From contig OX388345.1 in the NCBI GenBank assembly GCA_947579665.1, positions 68,749,454 through 68,813,453 of the forward strand: a stretch of DNA of 64,000 nucleotides, in the 5' to 3' direction. Positions 51,135 to 62,345 of this stretch are shown here, piece after piece. The first letter of the stretch is position 1, and every line of letters begins with the position of its first letter. Below the pieces are notes generated by a model. The model saw only the letters and a program-made list of their open reading frames with translations. It made no database searches and was not told where the DNA came from. Made by a program: the position numbers and the translations under genes. The stretch comes from Sympetrum striolatum. Its lineage: Eukaryota; Arthropoda; Insecta; Odonata; Libellulidae.

Positions 51135-51720
51135 TAGGGGAGACCGGGGCTAGCTGATACAGGGGCAAGTTGATACATTGTAATTTTTGAAATACTCTCT
51201 GGTCGTAGCACCTCTGAATATTTACAGACGCCTTCCTAAACCCTATGAAATGCAGTGCTGCTTCGAGGAACGTCACTTTGTTCACTTCAGTGTTTTTGAG
51301 TGTGAAAAGTAATATTTTTCATCACCGTTTGAATATTTCTTGTAACAACTGCTTTGGGATTCAAGACAAAACGATTTGTTTATTATGTTGAAACACTTTA
51401 CACTTTGAAATTAAGTATTGATTTGCGCTATTGGACCTTCTGTTAAACCTAAAAATCGATTTATTTGCAATGGCGGCTAAAGGGGCAAGTTGACACAGAA
51501 CGAAAGGGGCAAGTTGATACAATGTATCTTATATGTAATATTTGTAACACTCCGTGTTTTATTACTTTATAGCCCAGTCATGGTCCGTACATACAAAAGA
51601 AAACATTTGGCTTTGAAAGGAAAAATATCGTATTCGTATCGTATCATAATCATCTATGTATTAAGGAGGCTTTCGAGCTATTCGAGCTTACATTTAGTCA
51701 TAAGATTGGTGAAGTAGATA
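51135..51720 (+). mobile_element. Possible 5' end of a decayed pogo/Tigger-like DNA transposon
   Basis: After a TA at 51135-51136 the sequence begins aggggagaccggggctagc. The word ggggcaagttgatac or a close variant occurs at 51146, 51162, 51482 and 51506. An ATG at 51580 starts MVRTYKRK, which resembles the first residues of pogo-like transposases. The frame then becomes unlike a transposase and stops at 51715-51717. No matching inverted terminus was found downstream, so the right end is missing or unrecognised. The family assignment rests on short motifs. Confidence 0.35.
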
Positions 51721-52157
51721 GTTTCTAAGAATTATAAAAAATGAAAAACCTAAAACCTTATTAACTAGCCCCGTAATCATCATGTACCCCGTAGTCATCC
51801 GTAATAATACATCATTCATGATCAGCGGATATATCCTCTCATCATCGCGTCATCAATCCAAGAATCCCGCAGATCTCCGTGCCATTCTGTTAACCGCTCC
51901 ACGCCCTCATGACTCCTGACTTTAACACGATCGCCTGTCTCCCGCAATTCGACCTAGATCTTCCCCAATAATTCCTACCATTCCTTCCAATGCTGTCTCC
52001 AGGAGATTGTTGTGTATCAGAATCCGTCCGATTAATTATCCTATGAATCCCCTTAGAGAGGTACTCAGGGCGTAACATATGCGATAATTAAAGAGAATTG
52101 AATCTCCTACGATTTTACTATATATAGATAATAGCTCAGGAGAGGCTCATTTTTTAT

Positions 52158-52276
52158 ATGACTTCATGATACATAATGCTTTCCATCAGAAATATGGGAA
52201 AGGAAGGAGAAACTGAATATCTTTACGACTTCATGATGCATCATTATTTCCATCAGAAATATGGGAAAGAAACTCT
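52158..52276 (+). repeat. 67-bp tandem duplication
   Basis: Two copies of gacttcatgat.cat.at...ttccatcagaaatatgggaaag begin at 52160 and 52227. The shared blocks are nearly identical. The segment joining them (gaaggagaaactgaatatcttt) is seen only in the first copy. Confidence 0.75.
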
Positions 52277-52714
52277 AAAATACTCGATTAAAAAAGGAAT
52301 AAGACATTCCGATACACAAACATTTATTGCGGTACTCTGATATATATTTTTTCAGCTAATATTTAAAGTGCAATTGTTATTCAGTATTACTATTACGCCA
52401 AGTTATCAATCAATAAATTATAGTTAAATATTCAACCCTTGCAGTAGTCGTAAAATTCATTATATGGCACTCTAATTTCGGGATAAAACCAATCACATTA
52501 TAAGAACATCTTTTAACATTTATTCACAATCGGGAAAGCATTATCTTGAAAATACTATTATATATTAAATTTCATTTCATCGTTTCATATTGTCCCGGCT
52601 AAACATCTTTTGATTACACAATTATAGTGATCCATATATTATTACAACATTATATTTCAATTAAATTGAATTAGCAACAGTATAGCACAGGAATCCATAC
52701 TCTCTAGCAAGGAG

Positions 52715-52790
52715 ATACTGATTAAGCCAGGGCTCAAACTCGATACCATAACATTGGCGGACGAACTTGCTATCCATTTTACCAAATAAA
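52715..52790 (-). mobile_element. tRNA-like SINE fragment
   Basis: On the - strand a box-A-like ggatagcaagttcg is followed about 25 bases later by a B-box-like gagtttgagccctgg. The match is looser than for the copies at 35480 and 49240, and the flanks show no cloverleaf. Confidence 0.3.
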
Positions 52791-52993
52791 ATAAGGTTAT
52801 TCGTTAAAATTAAATTTCAAAGAAAAGAATTAACTTTGAGAAGAGAAATCAGGTTTCTTCGCAGAAGGATTCCAAAACAAATATAAATAAAACTATTGAT
52901 TTTCCTACACTTATTACAAATATTCGAGTAACTTTAGGCGTAGATGCTAGTTATAATGAAAGAAAATATGGAGCACGGCTGAATTAGTTTATT

Positions 52994-53261
52994 ATCTCCA
53001 ATTGCCGTCTTTTCCGGTGTTCCTCGTCTCACTCACCGGTATTCGGAGAAAACAAGAAAGGATCACCGCAATTTTTAGAAATTTCCAATGTACATTTCGA
53101 AAGCGATGCTTCCATCTTCAGGGGTAATTTAATTAAGGAAGATAAGATGAAAGTATCGCTTTCGAAATATGCATTGGATGTTCTTAAAAGGATCCTTTCT
53201 TGTTTTCTCTAATTACCGGTGAATGAGACGAGGAACGCCGACAAAAACGGCTGTTGTAGAT
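52994..53261. mobile_element. Foldback element with about 118-125-bp arms
   Basis: The left arm (52994-53118) and right arm (53144-53261) are inverted copies across a 25-base centre. Shared blocks in inverted order include gttcctcgtctcaYtcaccggta, gagaaaacaagaaaggat and atttcgaaagcgat, with scattered mismatches and small indels. The arms are less alike than in the element at 7976. The outer blocks match the repeats at 1980-2062 and 54842-54915. A hammerhead-core-like word is present on the - strand in the left arm (53095-53121): CTGAAGA, T, stem GGAAGC/GCTTTC with loop ATC, GAAA. No target duplication was found. Confidence 0.65.
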
Positions 53262-53429
53262 TGCAAACCTCCAATGAATACTAGTTGCAAATACCTTCCA
53301 TCTGGTGCATCAAACTTGACGATATTCTAATAAAACAAACTCACGATGAATAGTTGCTTTCCTGAAGTTGGATATCAATAGATTACATTTTTAACCTTAA
53401 ATAAAGATTACTCCTGCTAAAATATTGCA

Positions 53430-54060
53430 AAAATTTGTTGCATTTCCCGCCGAAACGAAGTAACCAAGGCGATTAATGAACGAGCTCCAAACCTGCACGA
53501 ATGCTATTAATAGAAATCGCAGACGTGACCTCAGAGAGGTATCGATCGGCCACCCGAATGAAAAATACATCGAATTGTAAACTTAGATAGAGCCATCGCA
53601 TTTCAACGGAAAGTAAAAATGGCACGCTTCAAATCCTATAACAGCCCTTTGGAACGTCAGTTGGACATGCACGCCCTTACAATACGAAAAGAGATCATAC
53701 TCTGTGATACCCCGTTGTTTCACTCGCTGCCAGGATTGATTCCAAAGTGCGGTTTTGTGCTGGTTTTCGACTGTTTTCCATCTCGGAAATGGTTCCATTA
53801 CGTTCGGAGATATGACGTCACTCGATGAGTCGTCGGATACAAATTCCCTTAATGAAGTTCTCCTATTACCGCAATCCAAATTGATGTGTGAGAAATTGGA
53901 CGTGTATCCGACGGAGTTAAAAAACGAGAGGCGGGATTCAAATAATGTCGGAGGGATGCTTTGATTCGGGGCCTTTCACTGTCAGCGCCAATATTTCCGC
54001 GGACGCATCGTCTGCGACGTCGAACATTCCATTTTGTTTACTAAAGGGGAGCTGCCGAAA
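53430..54060. other. GC-richer island, no supported gene
   Basis: CpG-bearing sequence with competing open frames on both strands (53583-53879 -, 53619-53828 +, 53755-53964 +), none recognised. It is a candidate conserved intronic element. Confidence 0.3.
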
Positions 54061-54841
54061 AGTGGCAGTGGTATCAGATACTGAATATGGTTAATGAATT
54101 TTCCTTGTACGCATTGCAACAGGGCGAACGAGAGATAGTAAAATAAACGGAAATCGTTAAGTTATGATTCATAGCACAGTAATCAAATGGTCAAACACTA
54201 GAGTATCGACAAGTTCAAATAAAACCTCAAACAATAATTATTAAAAAAGCAGGAAAATGATCTAAACGAAAATATATCAATATGTCATCGAAGTATTGAC
54301 TTTTGAAATATCTTAGGTATTCAATATATTTAATGTAAAGGTATTTTATATATTTAAGGAGTAAAAATTTAACACTTATTAAAATAAGTTTTCATCAGTT
54401 TCATCCAAAACATAAAAAAGAGCACTTGAGATAAGTTTCATACAAATAATGGCCAAACAACGTTGATAATATTGAGGCGTTACGTCACAAAATTGACATT
54501 GGATTTTCGAAATTTCAGTGATAATTCAACAATTATGGGACCAATGTTGCAATTACCACTGCGACGACAATTAAAAGCAATTAATTCTCAAATTGACGAT
54601 AATGAGATTATGTTAAAAATAGTTCAGAAATTAAAATGAAATATTATTAGAGCAGGAATGGTGACCTCAGGGCTGTTGCGTATATGCGGCCGGTATGATT
54701 CTTATTTTTTATTGTAACAGCATTAATATCACTGATAAATATGCAACCTGAGTGGGTTTTGACAATTGATATTTCTTCAGCGAATTAAACCAAAGCAATT
54801 CAAGCACTTCATTAACTTGACTCGTAATGTATAGCCAATAA

Positions 54842-54915
54842 CAAGAAAGTAATAACTTCAATGAACCGTCAGATAGGCCGACAAAGACGGCTTTAGGAGA
54901 TTTTAAATCTCTAAT
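54842..54915 (-). repeat. Dispersed repeat copy, 'GCCGTCTTT-TCGGC' family
   Basis: Read on the - strand it contains atttaaaatctcctaaagccgtctttgtcgg, matching the first half of 1980-2062 (which is on +) and the outer arm ends of 52994-53261. It diverges after the cgg block. The family therefore has at least four arm-like segments in this window. Confidence 0.5.
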
Positions 54916-56399
54916 AAGTAGAACATAGTAACTATAAGGATAGATGGATAAAACTTGATAACGTGATCGACTGCCGATTACTAGTATAAGTAAAAAGAAA
55001 TTAGCCCCAGAAAGTTTTATGTCTAAAGAATGGGTCTTAGAAAGTAATTTCAAACTTTATGTAAAGCAGAGAAAAGAGTCAATAGTATAGCCAGAAAAGT
55101 TGCTACGAAAATTCCATTAAAAGTGAAAAATATACGTAAGCATACATAAAAAAGCAATGGATCGGGTAGTATAGATAGCGTGTTATTATATATTGAGTTT
55201 ACTTACTCTTTTGATCCTTCATAATCATATGCTTTATTATTCACCTCGAAGCAAAGTAAGTTAAATTTGGAAATTTTATGAGGAGGAAAAATTGAGTCAG
55301 CTCCATTAAATACACCGGTCAAGTGTTTGAAGGCCCTATGATTATAAAATGTCATTAAAATGTTCTGCGATCCCTTCATTTAAATGGCCGAATTATCTAA
55401 AGATCAATAATATTAGATTAAATTTCGCTTTATAAAGCTGCGCATTTTTTCATTAATTTGTGTACGTTGAAGCAGGAATGGCTATTTTTACTTGATATTT
55501 AGACATATTTGGCCGGAAACATAATCACGTTTTGGAGTCAAATGTAATTTATCTCCGGTACTACATTGTAGACAACGCGTAAATGAATTCAGGCGTGATT
55601 CATATTTATTCAATGTTTCAATTCAACGTCAATGTCTACGCAGTAATTATCCTAACCAAAGTAATATTAAGAAAAAATACGTTTACCTATACAAAAAGGT
55701 ATTGACTTCTACGGAATAGGAAACATCCGATTTTTAAGGCGATCTTTCTTAGATCAGACACAAATATTCAATTAAGTTTTTGAAAACCTTTGATGAATAT
55801 TGTATTGTATAGATTAATTAAATATGGTTGAAAGAATACTCAAGGTAATCATTACTTATTTTATTGTATTGCCATATTGGAGATAAAACTGTGTGAAATA
55901 CAACAAAATTAGCCTTTCAATTTAATGATTGCAATTATATTTTTGCAGAAAAGTAGGTAAGCCCAAAATTCGCAAAGCATTCCTTTAGAGGAATAATAAT
56001 ATCACAAATTAAAATTCACATTATATGCATGGTATATCGGATAGCTAGGACTCGGGGCACCATATTCTTAGAGAGAAATAAAACCAGAAGAAACCCCGGA
56101 CCATCATTTAAAATTGTTTTAGCCTTCATGGATATTTAACAACTATTAATGCACAGGAAGCATCAAAAAATGATCTTACGTCAGTTTTTGACAGTTTTTT
56201 AATCATTCTTCATTAGTGCCTCTGAATGTTCCAATGCTTAATTTTTCATAATTTCAATTTTAAATAAAAAAAACTATCCTGAAACCAGGAGATTTCCAGC
56301 CATGGCCATATAAAAAATCTAAATCTATATATCTATATATACACATATATATAAATTTTACAGTACTCTCTATATAAATAACGGAAAACTACATAGTTT

Positions 56400-56720
56400 C
56401 CCATAATCGGATAAGACCCGGCAAGAAGATGGAACCATAAACCTCCCTCCGTCTGTATAAAGCACGGGGGTGAGCTTACAAAGAAGGAATTTCTCAAATG
56501 AGAAATTCGACGCCTAAGATCAAGATACAGCATCCCGCAGGAGCTCGCACGGAATTTAAAGAAGACGAGGCCCTTTTGGAAGAAGGAGCAAAGGAGGAAA
56601 TAGTGCATGGACTAGATCCGCCGACGTTAGAGATTAACTGCCTCTTGCATTTCGAGGAACGCTCCTCCTGATTTAGGATTTTATTTTGAAGGAGCAATGG
56701 CGATATATCTGAGGCCAATT
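56400..56720. other. GC-richer island, no supported gene
   Basis: A short island with two overlapping - strand frames (56333-56608 and 56494-56718) that have no recognised product. An (AT)n/ACAC simple repeat (about 56325-56352) precedes it. Confidence 0.3.
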
Positions 56721-57739
56721 TGCGGACGCCCTCTGCAGTAGGAAAAAAGAAGTACTTTTATCGGAAAGCAGGCGAATAGATCTTCGCTTCTTCACTCCTA
56801 ATCCTATACCCGTTAATTGTTTAGCCTTATTTCACCCTCTTCCTCAAATCTCTTATTTCTCTTAGCTTCGCTTGTAGATCTACAAAGTAATTGCGTTCCT
56901 ATTTTTCCATGAAATATTAAGAAAGATTTTTTTTATCAATAGCGTTTAGAGAAATATGGTTAAATGGCCAAAAGTGATTTTTCGTAAAAGTCGCAAACAG
57001 ATTTATTTATGTATATGTAGTTCCTTACTCTCATTAATTCTTTTAATCAAGCGTTTTTATTTTACAAAATTGAGGAGCAATCTGCCGCGTTGACGTTAAA
57101 TTAACCATGCCCTCAAATTAGCAGGTGTAACCGAAGAATTCCCACAGATTCTTTTCACCAAACCACCCGTCTTCTAGCAAAGACATGGTATCAATAATAA
57201 TAATGATAAAAACGACTTATACATATATATAAACGACGATAAAAGGACAAGATTAAGAATTACAAGTCTCACATTACATACCCTTCTATTGCACGATGAA
57301 TTAGTTAGTTTCTACGAACTTTTTTCCTTGCTTAATAATCTCAAAACTAATTTTGTTAAATAGATCCAAAAGGCAGAATTAGACTACTGTATAGATAACA
57401 TTAGGCTACTATTTATTCATTTCCGAGCAATTTTCCAAAAAACAAAGAAAATCTGCTTTTCATCGACTTTGAGTCCTCCAAAACGTTTTAAACATAATTC
57501 TTCTTCGTCAACTTGCAAGTTTGACTCCCTGATTCGGTACTTTTATGCTTCTTAATAACGCATTAGGATATCGATTAATGAGGAAAAGAGCCAAATGAAA
57601 TGAACTCTTTGAGTAGTTGTGCTGCGAATAGCTATAGATTCAAGTTCCGCCATCGAAAAGAACAGGCTGCGAATTTTAGCGAGGTGATAATGTAAAGGTA
57701 TCCAAACTACACCTCATTCTTTAAATTAATTAATGCATT

Positions 57740-57812
57740 AAGGAAGTATTCTCGGGTTTTCAACCGGACAGCGTCTCTCCACACTGTAGCCATCTTCAGG
57801 ATTGAAGAAGTT
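57740..57812 (-). other. Hammerhead-core-like segment of a repeat
   Basis: On the - strand CTGAAGAT (57799-57792) is followed by a stem-loop (CAGTGT/ACGCTG with a 6-base loop), then ggttGAAAAC (to 57756). The order resembles the modules at 8093 and 53095 but here stem II is longer and does not close directly on the conserved bases. It is probably a piece of a Penelope-like or similar retroelement terminus. Confidence 0.3.
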
Positions 57813-58102
57813 ATGGATATTTTTTATTTTAATTCCAGCTATCGTTAGAATGATTAGATGTTGCTAATACTATTGTACTAAAGTATTTTATTATTATGAT
57901 ATTATTATTTTAAAGAAATCCCTGACAATATACGAAACTTCTTGAATGTACTGTAAGAAAATTAATGGGAAATACTAACGATTATAGTTCTTTAAAAATA
58001 AAAAATGTGTATCAACAGCTGTGATCATTTAACTTATATTTAACCCCAATGAGAGTAAATTCACCAAAGGAGAACGTGCTACCCTCTTGGCTATGCTGGA
58101 AC

Positions 58103-58661
58103 TAGAGGTGGGAACAATCGATTAAAAACAATCGAATAATTCGATTGTTTGCATCAATCGAATTATTCGAATAAGGCGTTTCGATTTTTCACTCAATCCT
58201 AACCGAGTGAATTTATTCGATTGTTTTTAGCGAGTGAAAAAAAATCGAATAAATCTATTCAATTGTTTTTAGCGAGTGAAAAAAAATCGAATAAATCTAT
58301 TCGATTGTATTTAGTGAGAGGAAAAAAATCGAATAAATGTATTCGATTGTTTTTAGTTATAAATCGATTCGATTTTTCACTCGTTTACTTGATACGCGTT
58401 GGAGAGGATAGAAGTGGCTCGTAACTTGATCCCATTTAGTGGAAGTCTGCTGGAGATATGTGATACTGATGAAATATGAATATAAATATTATATATACGT
58501 GTGTGTATGTATATCTGATCCGATATCCCTGCAGCCAGTTGTTACTGCCCCTGACTAGCTATAAGTGAGTGAATTCATTTGAATGAAAACAATCGAATAA
58601 ATGCCAAAACAATCGAATAATTATTCGATTGTTTTTTTTTCAATCGATTATCCCATCTCTA
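58103..58661. mobile_element. Complete non-autonomous hAT-like element (559 bp)
   Basis: The left end TAGAGGTGGGAACAATCGAT and the right end, read on -, TAGAGATGGGATAATCGAT are matching terminal inverted repeats. These are followed inside by further inverted AATCGAATAATTCGATT-type sequence. The host word GCTGGAAC occurs directly outside both ends (58095-58102 and 58662-58669), an exact 8-bp target duplication. A TAGRGRTGGG terminus and 8-bp duplication are the standard signature of the hAT superfamily. There is no transposase, so movement would need an enzyme supplied by a full-length relative. The intact duplication and ends suggest a fairly young insertion. Confidence 0.88.
58215..58357 (+). 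repeat. 42-bp minisatellite inside the hAT element
   Basis: Units start with ATTCGATTG-like words at 58215, 58257, 58299 and 58341, an exact 42-bp period, with three full units and a partial fourth. Each unit has an internal inverted pair (ATTCGATT...AATCGAAT). Because 42 is divisible by three, a 14-residue repeat stays open in one frame. This is a by-product and not evidence of a protein. Confidence 0.88.
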
Positions 58662-58799
58662 GCTGGAACCTTACTATGGAGGATCGATCTAGCTTTTTTA
58701 GCTAACCTTTTTAGCTAGCCTTTACAGACTAATCTTAATTTAACATAATCGCAGATAGATATTAAATTCATATTCATAGAACATCGGAAGAAAGTAGGA

Positions 58800-59560
58800 G
58801 ATGCTTCTTCATTCCTTTGTAGATACTCTTACCCTTTACTCACTCCATTTTTCCTTCTCGCCACAAGAAAACAATCTTATTCCCTCAAACTCCTTGACTG
58901 AGAACAACGCATCTCTTCACCGTACGCTCTTCGAAACGCCAAAGGGGTTAGCACTCTCTAAGACGACCAAAAATGGAAATACTTTTCTCTCACTCGACCT
59001 AAGACAAGCAACGTCACTCAAACGGGGGAGAAGATGTCTTCGGAGATGTTTCTACATGTGCCGGAGAGTGTTTCTCGTACATGGAGAACTTCCCCCGATA
59101 TGAATGCATTCGTTCCTTTTCTCACGGAAGTTTCCTAGCACATAAGCCGAGCTCGCATCCGGGTTCGACGTTCACGAGTGCATTTCTCCATAAGAGAGTC
59201 TTTTTCCACCGCACTGTTATTGTTTCTGGCTGTCCTTCACCCCGCATTGGGAATCGGCGCACGGATTTGCGGGCGGACGTAAAAACGTGGAAATTCCCCG
59301 CAAATCCGCCTCTTATAAAGCCGGAACAACACACGCCGTGCGATTTTTTGCTGAGGATTGCGATTCGAGGGAGTTCTCTCCCTCTCCGAGAGATATGTCA
59401 AAATTAGAGTTTCTTGCGCCGTCGCTTGCTTGTCGCAATGCTATGATTTCATTCATTGCATTGAGGCACTTTCCGAGAGGCTCGAATGAATTTTTTGTGG
59501 GTTATTTCATTACTCTGTACCGTATTACCACACAGATTCGTATCCAATCTACCGTTTTTT
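58800..59560. other. GC-richer island, no supported gene
   Basis: A long island with CpG sites and frames of 91 to 108 codons in all three + frames plus one on -. None shows a domain or family resemblance. It is a candidate conserved intronic regulatory element. Confidence 0.35.
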
Positions 59561-60879
59561 AAGTATGAGCTTGCATAAATTCCATTCCAATGGAATGAGA
59601 TTAAAAACATTTTATAATTTCGCTCATTCAAACTGCAATTTTTGGAGGCCGAAGGATTTGAATGTATATTCTGCCTGACATAAACAGATAATTCGCTAAC
59701 TTAGCTAATGTTTTTATATTGAATGAAATTTGAAAACAACTTTCTGTGGTCACAGCAAGTTCATTGACCTTTTAAAGCCGATATATTTATTTGTCTACAG
59801 AAAAGTGCAGGTAACTTTCAAGAAAGATTTTCACCGAAAAAAGCACTTAGTGAAGAAAACGTATTCCTGTTATTCAAAGCTCACATTTGAGATGATACCG
59901 AAAAAAACTCAGTTGACTAATCATTAACTTAAGTGTAAAACAATATGACATACACGATACGGCCTCCTACTGTATGATCGTGAAATACCTTGATCTAGTT
60001 GTAAATTACTTCGTCCAAAGGTCATTTAAAACCTCAATAACTCTACGACGAGATATAAAATGCCCTGGAGAGGGTATTGGACGAGAAGGCATACTAAATA
60101 TAGACAGAATGAGGAGTTTGGTGCTTTGCCTTTATCGATCTCACTCAGACAGGATTCTATAATGGCAACAGTTTACGTAAGAACTCATAACGACTCTATG
60201 AGAAACACTTTCCTAGCATTCAACAAGGAGATGCCTGGATGAAATACCATTCAGTATCACCCATAACATTAAAAACTTTCATAGTAACGCAGCCACGAAG
60301 AGCACTGCGGAAAATTAATGGAATACTGATAGTTACATAAATAATATATTGATCGAGAAATTTTTGTAGAAATCTAGTAACCATGTTATCTAGTTAGTTA
60401 TCATGAGATTTGTTTTGAATTATATGTAAAATGAGCAGAGTTCGTAAGTTGGAAATCATGCTCTAGGAGTTTAAAATTTGGTTATACACATCTATCCACT
60501 TCCAATTTAAATAATAATTAGGAATATCTGAAAGTTGGGAAACGGTGAATAAAAGGGGAACATGTGCTTCGTTTAGAGGCTACAACTCTTGAGTTGTCAT
60601 CATCATTCTTCTGCTAATTTATTTATTAATATCAATTTAATATTTCAAAATTATCTCTTTTTAATCTGATGAAGTCTATCACGAAGTGTATACATCATTC
60701 AACATAAATAATACTGTTATATGACAAAGCGTGAATGATAATTATTTATCTTTACATTTCAATCTGCTCGCCAAGTAAGGTGGAGAGAAGGGCAATATAC
60801 AAAAATATTAATCCCATTTTTCCAATATTTCACGGTGAAACAATACAGACTGTTCATTCAAAAATCAATTTAAAGAACA

Positions 60880-61640
60880 CCATCATGATATTTCTACCTC
60901 CGCAAAATCACCAGACGAAAAAATCACAAAAAATGCGCCCGTCTTCTGCCCAGTCTGCCCTTTTATCGTCTACGTTAGAAAGAAATTCAACGAAGTTGGT
61001 CTACCGGACAAAACCCGCTCCGACCATTTCCGAACCGCCAATTTTTAATTTCCATTCATTCGAGGAAAAAAAAGAAAAAAATGGATTCGATCCAGCAATG
61101 CGGTGTTTATAGGAAGTCTCGCGATTCCCTCCCGCCCACCGCCATGTTTTTTTGGCGGGAAACAAAAAGCGATCGGAAATCGCCATCTCTTGCCAGATTG
61201 AATAACTAATCAACCAGCCCCTGCCAGACCGCTGTAAATAAACATTTCTCTTTTACGTTTCCGGGGCGAAAAACAAGAGAAAGCTATTCCTTTCATTCCT
61301 TTTTAATCTCCCCTCTTTACTGGGAATGTAGGGATATTTGAAGTTCCCCCGGACGTCTGTGCGATCGGCCATTAAAAAGGGAGCAATAACGGGATTATAT
61401 CGTCGATTGCCCTCACTTCTTCCCCCTACCGGAATCCGGCTGAAATGAACGGAGCCAATAAATAAAGATCTCCCCATTGTGGCACGCAGAACCAAGTATT
61501 TCATCGAGGGCGATCGTATTCCGTCCGAGCTTACCCACGCTTTTATTCCCATATTTATTTTTAATCCTCGAAGTGGATTGGTTTGACCTCTCAGCGTCGA
61601 TCTTCCGCATTGCATTCCCTATCGCCTAAGCTCGTAGAGA
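60880..61640. other. GC-richer island, no supported gene
   Basis: Overlapping frames on both strands (60735-61112 +, 61001-61213 - and 61253-61615 -) carry no recognised product. Composition is higher in GC than the surrounding intron. Confidence 0.35.
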
Positions 61641-61744
61641 AATTATTATAATTTGAATAACCTGATTTTTGACTTAATTAAATATACAACTGCTGATTGA
61701 TTTACACACGATATTAGGACCCACCAACCTAATCGACTGCATCA

Positions 61745-62345
61745 GGGTACATTTACACATTTGAATTTACATTTAAACCCCTCAATCCACCAGTGGCGTG
61801 TGGCAGGGGGTGTAGAACACTGACATCCCTATCTAACCTGGAGAGCTATTAGCTTCTCTAATACTTCGCGGGAAATACGACCAAAAGTAACTATCTGTCC
61901 TGGCAACTACTTCCCTGTATCGCTTTTTTGTTTTCTCTCAAAGATCGCGAAAGTTTATAACTGGGATAACAATATCAGTTATCTCCTCCCCGAAATCGGT
62001 AGAGGTACATTTATCAAAAAGCTTCTGGAGATACCCAAGTCTTCTGTCACTAAGACACTAAGATAGTTCCATCCGAGGGATTCTATCATTGCTGAAATAC
62101 TGCTGTCAAATCTGATATCTCCCTTGACCAACTTTGCTACTCTACGTTGAACCATCTCAAGATCGGAAATTAATCCTACCTCGTGAGGATCCCAAATCGC
62201 AAAGAAATGCTCAAGTGGAGGTCGAATCAGGGAAAAGTGCGCTATTTCTTTGGCTCTCGATGAACATCCTCTCAGGATTCAACAGGATAACCTTTGCATC
62301 CCATTCGCCTTTCCTATTACACTTCAAATATGCTTTTTGAAGGAA
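61745..62345 (-). pseudogene. Decayed CR1/L2/Jockey-like LINE 3' fragment
   Basis: On the - strand the sequence encodes LIRPPLEHFFAIWDP, then ISDLEMVQRRVAKLVK and SLGWNYL. These align in order with LVRPHLEYACSVWDP, IRDLEKVQRKAIRFVK and DAGWESL of the intact copy at 33338-34474. Similarity extends upstream to about 62345 (KHI..., RIV-like region) with stops. The 3' UTR word gtgtggcagggggtg recurs at 61797-61811 (+), and the tail is an imperfect run of taaatgt words (61747-61774). Stops and frameshifts make it a dead, older or more distant relative of the other copy. Confidence 0.75.

Noticed and set aside
58221..58424. Repetitive 14-residue protein frame
   Set aside because: It is produced by the 42-bp minisatellite inside the hAT-like element, and 42 is divisible by three.
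61253..61615. 120-codon - strand frame
   Set aside because: Overlaps another - frame, no recognisable domain, and lies in a GC-richer island.
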